Part shown: positions 7,917 through 15,375 of the stretch, one piece after another
Numbering within the stretch: the stretch's first letter is position 1
Layout of the letters: each line of letters begins with the position of its first letter
Origin: Psychrobacter sp. 4Dc
Lineage (GTDB): Bacteria; Pseudomonadota; Gammaproteobacteria; Pseudomonadales; Moraxellaceae
Assembly: GCF_002836715.1 (NCBI RefSeq)
Contig: NZ_PJAT01000093.1
Location: forward strand, 1-33,305
Reading direction: 5' to 3'
Length of the DNA: 33,305 bases
The notes under the pieces: model-generated
Seen by the model: the letters and a program-made list of their open reading frames with translations, nothing else
Told to the model about the DNA's origin: nothing
Databases searched by the model: none
Made by a program: the position numbers and the translations under genes

Positions 7917-9026
7917 TTAGACGGCAACCAAGTTGGGCTCACTCAAATTTGGCTCAATAGCAATGGACGATATCACGTTGTTATTCGTATCAATTAAGAG
8001 CGCCGCAATATGATGCTGGTTCAGCCATGTTATTGCTTCTGTAACGCCGAGGAGCACACAATATTTTGCGTATACCTCTGCTGTTACAGTATCCGCAGCC
8101 ATGACCGTTGCTGTCAGGACATCACTGATAGCCGGACGGGAATAATGAGGGTGAATTAAATGATGCTGCCAACGACCTTTATGCCACCAGCGCCGATAAT
8201 CTTGCCCAGAAGTGGCGACAGCACCAGATCTCAAAGTAAGAATTGCGACATCTTGGTCGTTTTGCATATGCTCGCCATTAGCACAGTAAGGTTTAGCAAT
8301 TGCCACGCCCCAAACAATTGGACTGTCTATTGCATTATCTAGGGCTTGGCTTCTTGGGACACCGATTGCTATATCACCGCCCATATCTACCAAACAAGGG
8401 AGTTGCCAGTCATGACTTCGACTAATCTGCTCAGCTAATTGCATGGCACACCAGCCTTTGACATAACCATTCAAATCAAGTGCTATTCCAGCGGGCAGGT
8501 AGATCTGATGCTGACCATCAACCAATCGGCGACACTGAATACTGTCTATTTGCTGATTAGGATTGTTAGCATTGGGTTGAGCTTGTAAGTATGTGGCGGC
8601 ATTTGAGCCAGAGTTTGAGGTAATTACGGGTATAGATGGCGTAGACATTTTTGGCAAGGTTTCAAATGACTGCCTATAACCAGCAGCCCAGAGCGGTTTG
8701 AGTAAGGTTGGGGTTATGAGACCTTGAGTTTCTACAACAAAATATATGGCGCGACCTAAGACCTCAAACAACTCTGCACTTACCTCCCTCCATTGGTCGG
8801 TATGATTATTAAGTCTCATGAGCTCACTGGTTTCATCGAAACGACTAAATATATGCTCCCAGCGTGCTAAACGCTGCTGAGTTTCACTTTTTAACAAAGA
8901 AATTTGGTGATCTATTATTTCCTGCGAGTGCTGTGTGCCAATCTTGGTAATGTTTAACGTTATTTGAATGTGGCAACCCATCGCCGCCAGTTTCAGAGTC
9001 GCCAATTTTGTCGTGTTCTTACTCAT
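7917..9026 (-). CDS. apbE: ApbE-type FAD:protein FMN transferase
   Basis: A 369-residue ApbE-family protein. Motifs are ALDLNGYVKGW, CLVDMGGDIAIG, GAVATSGQDYRRWW, HHLIHPHYS and the magnesium-binding TVTAEVYAK. The family moves FMN from FAD onto Thr/Ser of extracytoplasmic redox proteins. No lipobox or clear signal peptide is seen at the N-terminus (MSKNTTKLATLKLAAMGCHIQ), although the cysteine at position 18 invites a check. The DYRRWW form is typical of members next to ferric-reductase-like genes. GGAG precedes the ATG by eight bases. No standard FMN-binding domain with the usual flavinylation motif is encoded in this window, so the substrate is open. Confidence 0.87.
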   Translation of the reverse strand: MSKNTTKLATLKLAAMGCHIQITLNITKIGTQHSQEIIDHQISLLKSETQQRLARWEHIFSRFDETSELMRLNNHTDQWREVSAELFEVLGRAIYFVVETQGLITPTLLKPLWAAGYRQSFETLPKMSTPSIPVITSNSGSNAATYLQAQPNANNPNQQIDSIQCRRLVDGQHQIYLPAGIALDLNGYVKGWCAMQLAEQISRSHDWQLPCLVDMGGDIAIGVPRSQALDNAIDSPIVWGVAIAKPYCANGEHMQNDQDVAILTLRSGAVATSGQDYRRWWHKGRWQHHLIHPHYSRPAISDVLTATVMAADTVTAEVYAKYCVLLGVTEAITWLNQHHIAALLIDTNNNVISSIAIEPNLSEPNLVAV

Positions 9027-9100
9027 CAGAAGACTCCATTTTTTGCGATAGGGTATAAGCTCAATAATTACTCATCTTTGCTTATTTATTGATTTGCTGG

Positions 9101-9430
9101 TTATTGAGAAGAACGCGTACGGGCGACGACTGTTATTGCCTCTACAGGAGCAGCTTCATTGACCTGCCTCAGCTGTGTGATGTCAACAATGGGTATTGAT
9201 GCAGCAGCTAGCTCACCACTCCCAGAATCTGTAGTATTTACAGTGACGGCGCTCACAGATGGGCTGTCTGTCTCTTGATTGAGTAAAAATAACCATCCAC
9301 CCATCGTGCCTGCAATCGATGCAATCATGATACTGCTTTTAAGAAAGGCGAACGGATCAGCTTTTTTACTCGTCTTATTAGCAGGTTTCTTTGGAGTTGC
9401 TTGGGCCGTTGATTGTGTATTAGTCATCAT
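9101..9430 (-). CDS. small single-TM protein with C-terminal RTRSS motif
   Basis: A protein of about 109 residues: a Lys/Thr-rich cytosolic head, one membrane segment (SSIMIASIAGTMGGWLFLL), then a Ser/Thr-rich extracytoplasmic tail ending VVARTRSSQ. An upstream in-frame ATG at 9448 is unlikely, because the strong AGGAGG lies inside its second and third codons. The same AGGAGG sits correctly for the ATGs at 9430 or 9427. The start overlaps the end of the PepSY gene by about 10 bp, so translation is probably coupled. It lies between PepSY and ApbE genes. I do not recognise a named family. The Thr/Ser tail makes it a speculative FMN acceptor or a partner of the haem protein. Confidence 0.7.
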   Translation of the reverse strand: MMTNTQSTAQATPKKPANKTSKKADPFAFLKSSIMIASIAGTMGGWLFLLNQETDSPSVSAVTVNTTDSGSGELAAASIPIVDITQLRQVNEAAPVEAITVVARTRSSQ

Positions 9431-9977
9431 AATCATCTTCCTCCTCATGGTGTTTGTAGCTCGTTGCGATTAGATGATCACTCTTTTTGTAATCCTCGTC
9501 ACGGTATTTGCCGACTTTTTCATTTTCGTCCCTGTCGTCATCATGATGCTCATCTCGATCATCTTCATCGTAGTCTTCATAAAAATTCTCAACACGATAA
9601 TTATTGGTCGCTACCGGATTTAGAACCGTGCCTAAATTGGCGTCAATATAAGTGGCGCTATTATCTAATAGCACTTCATAAGCGACCTTACCGTTATAGT
9701 TGATGAGCTCTGGATTGGCCTGCAATATCGCATTGGGTGCGTCTTGTTTTGCCAGTGCTGTCGCTTGCGCAGGACTAAGCGCAGCAAGAGGTAACTGCTG
9801 CACCGATGAGGATGATGCGTTAGGTGTGATGTCAGCATTTTGAGTGATGGGATCAGCTACTGATAAAGTACTAGCAGGTTCGGGAGACTGCACGGCTAAG
9901 GCAATAACCCCACCAAAGAATACTAAGGAAGTCGCACCGACAGTTAATAATAGTGGTTTTAAGAGCGGTAGGCTCAC
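9420..9977 (-). CDS. PepSY-domain protein with Asp/His-rich tail
   Basis: 185 residues. An N-terminal hydrophobic segment (about 7-30) works as a signal anchor. A linker follows, then a PepSY-like domain at about 65-125 (LSPAQATALAKQDAPNAIL... GKVAYEVLLDNSATYIDANLGTVL), then a very acidic and His-containing tail at 128-185 with DEHHDDDRDENE and KHHEEEDDYDD. PepSY domains are common next to flavin/haem reductases and beside two-component genes. The tail looks suited to binding metal or polycations, which is inference. Translation starts at GTG (9977) with GGAG eight bases upstream; the nearby ATG runs straight into a stop. It is preceded by a PmrA/QseB-like box at 10032-10048. Confidence 0.82.
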   Translation of the reverse strand: MSLPLLKPLLLTVGATSLVFFGGVIALAVQSPEPASTLSVADPITQNADITPNASSSSVQQLPLAALSPAQATALAKQDAPNAILQANPELINYNGKVAYEVLLDNSATYIDANLGTVLNPVATNNYRVENFYEDYDEDDRDEHHDDDRDENEKVGKYRDEDYKKSDHLIATSYKHHEEEDDYDD

Positions 9978-10015
9978 AGGTTGTACTCCATATAATGTTA
10001 TTAGGGAATACGAGT

Positions 10016-10048
10016 AGCATACGCACCGAATATTAACTCAAGCTTAAG
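10016..10048 (-). promoter_or_regulatory. PmrA/QseB-type box and -10 for the PepSY/ApbE operon
   Basis: On the minus strand CTTAAG (10048-10043), 5 bp, GTTAAT (10037-10032), then exactly 10 bp and the -10-like TATGCT (10021-10016). The half-site order and spacing are the same as at 1612-1644. The box lies between the kinase gene and the PepSY gene, so the redox genes can be transcribed separately from the two-component operon. Confidence 0.72.
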
Positions 10049-10066
10049 ACAGTATGATTTATTTTT

Positions 10067-11608
10067 TTACAATGGTTTTGAGAGTACGTTTTTACTTCTT
10101 ACCGTTACCACAAAGCCTGTTTCTGGTTGAGGGTGGTTGGCAAATGCTAAGGTGAGGTTGTGCAGATCTGCGATTCGATTGGCGATTGACAGTCCTAGCC
10201 CACTGCCTATTTGAGTTTGACCGGCTGGGCGATAGAAGCGTTCGCTCAGGCGTGCTAGCTGTTCTGGTTCTACGCCCAAGCCATTATCCACCACTTTGAT
10301 ACTATCAGTATCCAACTGCAGTTCGATCTGGCAGCCCTCTGGGCAATAGCGAATGGCATTGTCTAGTAAGTTACGGATTAATAGTTTAAATAATACTGGA
10401 TTGATAAGAATGGGCAAAATATCGGCAGGATTGTCACAGTGTACGGTGCGTTTTAATTGAATGTGTTTTTCACGCGCCAAGCGGTTGACGTCACTCAGCA
10501 CAGTATCGGTGAGCATCAGCCAGTCTGGACGTTCTAATTGCTCAGGGGGCAACTGCTGTTGCGGCTCTATTTTGGCTAAAACCAATAATTGATCGACCAA
10601 ATGGGTGGCACGCTCGATACCATCGCTAATTTTTAGCGTGTGATAAAACAGTTGACTGTCGTTTTCTATACCCGACAGCTGTAACAGCTGCTGCTGTAAC
10701 AAGTCTGCTTGTAGTTTTAGCGCAGCCAGTGGACTACGCAGCTCATGAGAAGCATCAGCAGTAAAGCGTTGTTCACGTGCCAAAGTATCTGCCACTTTCA
10801 CAAACAACACGTTTAAAGCGGTCACTAAAGGCTGAATCTCTTGTGGGACGTCTGCTGTGATCGGATGATCGTCTTGCAGCTTGCGCTGTTCCACTTCGGC
10901 GCTGATTTGACTTAATGGCATCAGTCCGTGTCGTATCAATCCGATAGTCAAGATCATCAAGGAAAGCAGCCCAATTAACATCGGCAGCACTTGTACAGAC
11001 ATCGCTTCAACAATCATTTCTCGGCGAGAATCAAGATTTTGGCCAATCGCAATCACACGCCCTTCGTGCATATCATCGCTATGATAGTCATCGTGCGCAT
11101 AAAACAACCGCCAACGTTTGCTAAAGGGATTCAGACGCTGATAAGCAGAGTTGTATTCTTCTATAAAACCACGCTGATCTGGCAGGAAAGAAAACGACTG
11201 TCCGTTTTCATCAGCCATTAATAGTCGTCCCTCTTTATCCCAAATAGCAAAGCCCATATAGTCATCTTCCGCATCACCAAGATCCCCTGACAGCTCTTTA
11301 CTTTTTAAATTATATATTTTGGCAGCATGTTCGCTCTTCTGTTTATGATGATCGTCGTCATCGTCTTCTTGATCACTATTTTCTGAATCTCCAGTTTTTG
11401 GAATCCCGTCTTTGGAATCTACCTCTTTTAAGTCACTGTCATCAGCCGAGATACCCATCAAGTAACGAACCACTTGGGTGATTTGCGTGTCATTCATTTC
11501 ATTGATTTCGTGCCACAACCGCCAAGCAATAAAGCTCGACGTGACAAGCCATAGCAAGGGCAGACCAATGAGTAAGGAGATGAACAGTCGCTGCTGGATA
11601 CTTTTCAT
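10067..11608 (-). CDS. QseC/PmrB-like sensor histidine kinase
   Basis: A 513-residue membrane sensor kinase. TM1 is at about 9-29 and TM2 at about 205-226. Between them is a periplasmic sensor loop with an acidic/His run QEDDDDDHHKQ (80-90) and a second patch AHDDYHSDDMHE (171-182). A HAMP-like linker follows, then the dimerisation/phosphoacceptor motif FTADASHELRSP with H288. The ATPase domain has an N box (RNLLDNAIRY), G1 (VVDNGLGV) and G2 (GSGLGLSI). It should phosphorylate the regulator encoded 60 bp upstream. The Asp/His-rich loop suggests sensing of a metal or cationic ligand, as with PmrB. The family is clear and the ligand is inferred. Confidence 0.9.
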   Translation of the reverse strand: MKSIQQRLFISLLIGLPLLWLVTSSFIAWRLWHEINEMNDTQITQVVRYLMGISADDSDLKEVDSKDGIPKTGDSENSDQEDDDDDHHKQKSEHAAKIYNLKSKELSGDLGDAEDDYMGFAIWDKEGRLLMADENGQSFSFLPDQRGFIEEYNSAYQRLNPFSKRWRLFYAHDDYHSDDMHEGRVIAIGQNLDSRREMIVEAMSVQVLPMLIGLLSLMILTIGLIRHGLMPLSQISAEVEQRKLQDDHPITADVPQEIQPLVTALNVLFVKVADTLAREQRFTADASHELRSPLAALKLQADLLQQQLLQLSGIENDSQLFYHTLKISDGIERATHLVDQLLVLAKIEPQQQLPPEQLERPDWLMLTDTVLSDVNRLAREKHIQLKRTVHCDNPADILPILINPVLFKLLIRNLLDNAIRYCPEGCQIELQLDTDSIKVVDNGLGVEPEQLARLSERFYRPAGQTQIGSGLGLSIANRIADLHNLTLAFANHPQPETGFVVTVRSKNVLSKPL

Positions 11609-11668
11609 AAGCTCACATGTTGCTCATATATTGTTCGTATGTTGAAAGCCAAATTGACTATAAATATA

Positions 11669-12340
11669 TTAATGGTTATGTGCTGGATTGAGGTAGTAGC
11701 CGATACCGCGTTTGGTTAAAATAAAGTCATTGCCCAACTTTTTGCGTAAATGATGAATATGTACTTCAATCGCATTACTCTCAATATCCTGTTGCCAGCC
11801 ATAGAGTTTGTCCTCTAAGCTCGCTCGGCTATGTATCTGTTTGGGATGGGTCAGCATTTGCTCTAGTATCGCCACTTCTTTGATGGTCAGCTCAACGACT
11901 TGCCCTTGATAAGAAACCTGATGATTATGAGGCCAATAAGCGACGTCACCATAACGAATCTCAGGTTGGCTCCGTCCCTGACTACGCCGTATCAATGCTT
12001 GCAGACGGGCAACCACCTCATCTAGTGCAAATGGCTTGACCAAGTAATCATCGGCGCCCGCATTGAGTCCCGCCACGCGATTGGCAATGGCATCACGAGC
12101 AGTAATGATCAGCACTGGTGTGTCTAACTGTTTGTATCGCCAATTTTGTAGCACCGTCATGCCATCCCCTCTTGGCAACGTCAAATCAAGTAGCACCGCG
12201 TCAAACATATCCTCTTGCAGTGCCATCTCACCTTGCCTAGCATCACTAAACCAATCAACCATCATGCCATGGCTCTTTAGCCCAACAACGAGGCCTTCAG
12301 CAATATTGCTATCGTCTTCTATTAATAGTATGCGTGCCAT
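11669..12340 (-). CDS. QseB/PmrA-like OmpR-family response regulator
   Basis: 223 residues. The receiver domain has acidic residues E8/D9/D10, phosphoacceptor D52 (LLDLTLPRGDG) and K102 (DDYLVKPFAL). A winged-helix DNA-binding domain covers about 128-220, with recognition-helix region SNAIEVHIHHLRKKLG and RGIGYYL, typical of the QseB/PmrA/BasR branch. This branch binds direct TTAA-type half-sites spaced 11 bp, and exactly such boxes occur at three promoters in this window. AGGA precedes ATG. It is encoded between cytochrome b561 (39 bp gap) and the kinase, so it is probably autoregulated through the box at 13110-13126. Confidence 0.92.
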   Translation of the reverse strand: MARILLIEDDSNIAEGLVVGLKSHGMMVDWFSDARQGEMALQEDMFDAVLLDLTLPRGDGMTVLQNWRYKQLDTPVLIITARDAIANRVAGLNAGADDYLVKPFALDEVVARLQALIRRSQGRSQPEIRYGDVAYWPHNHQVSYQGQVVELTIKEVAILEQMLTHPKQIHSRASLEDKLYGWQQDIESNAIEVHIHHLRKKLGNDFILTKRGIGYYLNPAHNH

Positions 12341-12378
12341 GACTGTCCTATTACGTTATGTATCCTGCTATCTTGTTT

Positions 12379-12981
12379 TTATTGTGGGCGACGCGTCGTC
12401 ACCGTTTTATTACCCGTTATCATCGACTTGATCAGATTTTGCCGTTCCCAATAGCTCATGGCAATTGCAGAGATAATATGCAACGGCACCAGCAAGTATA
12501 AACTATTGGCTAGTATTCCATGGATTTCTTCAAGGATATCTTTACTACCGAAAATTTTGGCTTCCATCAGATAACCACTGATGCCCAATCCTATAATCAC
12601 GGCCCATAACGACAGCATCATAATAGCAGCCAGTGGATTATGACCCAAATGCTGCTCATCTGTACGGCGGATACTTAAATCAGATAGGTGGTGTTTAATA
12701 CGAGACGGCGTGGGGAAAAAGTTACTAAAGCGTGCATAACGTGTACCCACAAATCCCCAAAGTAGACGGATAACCACTAGCCCTACCACGGTATAACCGA
12801 CATATTGATGCAGCTCACTGCCTTCTTCGGTAAAAAGCAAATTAGCAGTGATACCAGCCGCGACGGCCCAGTGAGTCACTCTGACCAAAATATCCCAAAC
12901 TCGTACTTTCTGAGTTTTAGGAATGTTTGATAACAATATATCAGACTCGTGGGTCGGATTCGTTGTACTGTTTTGGTTCAT
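12379..12981 (-). CDS. cytochrome b561 (membrane dihaem b-type)
   Basis: A protein of about 200 residues with four hydrophobic helices of the bacterial cytochrome b561/Ni-hydrogenase b subunit type. Candidate haem ligands are H37 (RVTHW), H58 (ELHQYVG), H154 (EIHGIL) and H168 (PLHIIS), counted from the chosen start. It would exchange electrons between the quinone pool and a periplasmic partner. The Shine-Dalgarno AGGGGAG fits ATG at 12981 (spacing about 8) better than ATG at 12987 or the GTG at 12990. It is the first gene of the operon with the response regulator and kinase, behind a PmrA/QseB-like box. Confidence 0.87.
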   Translation of the reverse strand: MNQNSTTNPTHESDILLSNIPKTQKVRVWDILVRVTHWAVAAGITANLLFTEEGSELHQYVGYTVVGLVVIRLLWGFVGTRYARFSNFFPTPSRIKHHLSDLSIRRTDEQHLGHNPLAAIMMLSLWAVIIGLGISGYLMEAKIFGSKDILEEIHGILANSLYLLVPLHIISAIAMSYWERQNLIKSMITGNKTVTTRRPQ

Positions 12982-13093
12982 GGTCATCACTCCCCTAATA
13001 GTTCGTTTGTTTTTTGACGATATAATTGCTAAACATCAAACCTAGGCGAGATACCGCTAGTAGGCTAGACGTTACATCATCTGCTCTACTGCT

Positions 13094-13126
13094 ATTACAA
13101 CAAACAAACCTTAAGGCTAGCTTAGG
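13094..13126 (-). promoter_or_regulatory. PmrA/QseB-type box and -10 for cytochrome b561/two-component operon
   Basis: On the minus strand CCTAAG (13126-13121), 5 bp, CTTAAG (13115-13110), then exactly 10 bp and TGTAAT (13099-13094) as -10. One half-site is degenerate, but spacing and distance to -10 are identical to the other two copies. It gives a leader of roughly 100 nt before the cytochrome gene. Confidence 0.65.
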
Positions 13127-13451
13127 AAGCTAAAAACCAAACACTCATATAGTGAGTAATATGTCATGACATTTCTAGGTGGTGATAAAAAATACCGTTT
13201 AAAATACCGTTGCTAGCAACATTATTTTTTAAACGGCACAATATTAGAATAAAAGCTGAGACGAATCCAATAATTAATTTATCGTAGTTCGCCTTTAAAG
13301 CGTTTACGCACCTGATGCAAGTACAGAGCCGGTGCGACTCGCTACAGTAAGCTGCCAAGGTGCGAAACAGGTTCAGGCAATATCCAGCGTTTGCGTCGCT
13401 GCAAACCTTGATCGATCCGTTCGGCCATCCCTTCAGTACTGCGCATACTCC
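13127..13451. other. spacer with no supported gene
   Basis: No credible complete gene. A minus-strand frame at about 13344-13440 reads MRSTEGMAERIDQGLQRRKR then WILPEPVSHLGSLL and a stop. It has a protein-like look but no family I recognise and may be a remnant carried in beside the IS407-type element. An AT-rich dyad lies around 13190-13240 with AAATACCG repeated. Confidence 0.4.
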
Positions 13452-13522
13452 GGCAATCCTCCCGATAAATAAGAACGCTTAGAAATAGAGATTAACTGCT
13501 AAACTATCAGCAGAAGAACCCT

Positions 13523-13789
13523 ATGAAAAAGATCCGCTTTAGCGACAACCAAATCGTCAACATCTTAAAGCAAGCAGAGCAAGGTGTCCCTATCACTGAG
13601 CTATGCCGTGACCACAATATTGGACAAAGCACCTTTTATAACTGGCGTTCTAAATACGGCGGTATGGATGCCTCTTTAATCTCACGTCTTAAAGAGCTTG
13701 AAATTGAGAACGCTCGACTAAAGAAGATGTATGCCGATGAATGTCTTAAATCTGACATATTACAGAATGTCATGTCAAAAAAATGGTAG
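13523..13789 (+). CDS. IS407-group OrfA
   Basis: 88 residues. The helix-turn-helix region SDNQIVNILKQAEQGVPITELCRDHNIGQSTFYNWRSKYGG is followed by the coiled coil RLKELEIENARLKKMYADE, matching the standard OrfA of IS407-type IS3 elements in length and layout. It overlaps the orfB frame by a few bases, where a -1 frameshift would normally join the two. It appears intact but is useless for transposition without a working OrfB. Confidence 0.9.
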   Translation: MKKIRFSDNQIVNILKQAEQGVPITELCRDHNIGQSTFYNWRSKYGGMDASLISRLKELEIENARLKKMYADECLKSDILQNVMSKKW

Positions 13790-14553
13790 CGCCATCAAGG
13801 CGCCGTGAGATGGCTTGTCACTACCTTGAAGAGCGTTTTATTAGCATACGCAGGGCTTGCCATATCTTTAACATCAGCGTCACTTGCTACTATCATAAGT
13901 CAGTTGCCTCTGATGAAAACAAGCTAATAGCGGATTTATTAATAGATCTGACGCAGAAGAATAAGAATTGGGGCTTTGGATTATGCTTTTTAAGTCTGTA
14001 TAACTTTCTGGGGTTGCCCTACAACCACAAACGCGTCGTGTATCGCATCTACTGCGATCTTGAATTGAACCTTAGAATCAAGCCCAAGCGCCGTATTAAA
14101 CGTGACAAACCCATACCTCTAGCAGTACCTGATAGTATCAATCAAAGCTGAAGCATGGACTTTATGCCTGATGCGCTAACCGTTGAGATTGACTTTTCAC
14201 TACCTGCTCAAAGAGTGATACGCGGTCTGAATCAGCTGATTGAATATCGAGGCAAGCCTGATCAAGTGAGATGTGACAACGGTCCTGAGTACATTAGTAA
14301 TGCACTCAAAGACTGGGCACTAGAGCAAGATATTGCTATCAGATATATTGAGCCTGGTCATCCACAGCAAAATGCTTATGTAGAGCGCTATAATAGAACG
14401 ATGCGGTATGATTGGTTAAACCAAGAGCTGTTTACTACTTTAGCTCAAGTCAGAGAACAAGCAGAACACTGGTTGTACCACTACAATAACGAGCGCCCGA
14501 ACATGGGCAATGGCGGCTTTACGCCAATGCAGAAACTATTTCACGCAGCTTAA
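13783..14553 (+). pseudogene. IS407-group OrfB transposase, stop plus internal deletion
   Basis: Residues 1-122 (MVAPSRRREMACHYLEERF... KPIPLAVPDSINQS) match the OrfB N-terminus. A TGA at about 14149-14151 replaces the Trp of the usual QSWSMDFM motif. After it the frame resumes with SMDFMPDAL but jumps to VEIDFSLPAQRVIRG, so about 25 residues (the strand between the first Asp and the next core segment) are missing. CDNGPEY (second Asp) and ERYNRT (catalytic Glu) remain. With a nonsense codon and a core deletion, it is inactive. Confidence 0.88.
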
Positions 14554-14591
14554 TTCTATTAGATTAGTGTCTTAGGTTTGGGTGGGTTACC

Positions 14592-14951
14592 ACTTGAATT
14601 AAACTTAGAATAGGTATGCCAATAACTAGTTCTGAATGAGCTGGTTCAGGCATTTCTGTTATTCGTGATGTTGAGGCATATTTATTTGATATAAGGCAAG
14701 GTACGGTAAAACGTACTATTTAGGCTTGGAAAACTATGGCTGCACCTAAGGTCTATTCATCATCGGATTACTCAGACAGTTGATTAAAAACCTACTCCTA
14801 CACTAAATATTTGTATTTTTGATCTGTTTCTCAGCGACTGCAATGTACTAGCCAGAACATAACTGCTTAGGTGATGATGACTTCGCTATCGAGGGACTGA
14901 AAATCTGATTATAATGAACGTATAAACTTACTTTTAAATATTAAAAACATA
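14592..14951. other. spacer between IS407-type element and repeat B copy 2
   Basis: AT-rich, with frames broken every few dozen codons. A plus-strand stretch around 14650-14730 reads ISVIRDVEAYLFDIRQGTVKRTI before a stop and may be a scrap of coding sequence, but I cannot assign it. No RNA gene or strong dyad is seen until the hairpin at 14952. Confidence 0.4.
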
Positions 14952-15045
14952 AAAAAAAGGTTGCCAATGCTATACCAAATATAGCCTCGGTAACCTTTTT
15001 TAATTTGGCATTTTACTTAGGTGATATTGTTAATATTGGGGTTTG
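14952..15045 (+). repeat. hairpin plus interspersed repeat B, copy 2
   Basis: Hairpin arms AAAAAAGGTT.CC..GCTATA and TATAGC..GG.AACCTTTTTT (14952-15000) are followed by the linker TAATTTGGCATTTTA and the 30-bp core at 15016-15045. The core differs from copy 3 at one position and from copy 1 at four. The hairpin stem sequence is related to, but not identical with, copy 1. The repeat ends exactly where an iclR remnant begins. Confidence 0.75.
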
Positions 15046-15341
15046 AATTTCAGGCAAGTTGTTTCCAAGCAGAGCTGAAGTTGAATCCCTCTCTTCAAGA
15101 TAGTATGGAACAAATACAGGAAGATTTAGAACGGACTAGAATATTAGGATATGCCGTCACTCATGATGAGGTTGGCAGTCAAGTCAGCAGTATCGCCACG
15201 CCTATTCTCAACCTACGTAATGAGGCCGTCGCGGCAATTAGTGCCGGAATTGTCGGTAAAACATTAAATCCACAAGATGCGCGTAACTACTCAAAAAACA
15301 TGGTTCAGGCAGCGAGACAACTATCAGCTAGGATTGTCTGA
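15046..15341 (+). pseudogene. 3' remnant of an IclR-family regulator gene
   Basis: From about residue 25 of the open frame the sequence reads MEQIQEDLERTRILGYAVTHDEVGSQVSSIATPILNLRNEAVAAISAG then LNPQDARNYSKNMVQAARQLSARIV. This is the C-terminal half of an IclR effector domain (RxxGYAxxxxE...SxIAxPIxNxxxxxxAAIS). The DNA-binding N-terminus and most of the effector domain are absent, and the 5' boundary coincides with repeat B copy 2. An open frame of 106 codons can be started at a GTG inside the repeat, but no regulator could be made. It may once have controlled the neighbouring catabolic operon. Confidence 0.82.
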
Positions 15342-15375
15342 CTTATAATATCCATTATTAAATAAAATGAACATA

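Larger units (their letters stand above)
13452..14591 (+). mobile_element. IS3-family (IS407-group) element, degenerate
   Basis: About 1.14 kb. Imperfect terminal inverted repeats are visible: the left end reads GGCAATCCTCCCGA and the right end, reverse-complemented from 14591, reads GGTAACCCACCCAA. Both are followed by TAAGA after a one-base offset. No convincing target duplication flanks them. It contains a complete orfA and an orfB broken by a stop and a deletion. Confidence 0.75.

Noticed and set aside
13164..13358. Minus-strand frame of 64 codons in the spacer before the IS407-type element
   Set aside because: No ribosome site, no recognisable motif, and it overlaps AT-rich dyads; kept only as spacer.
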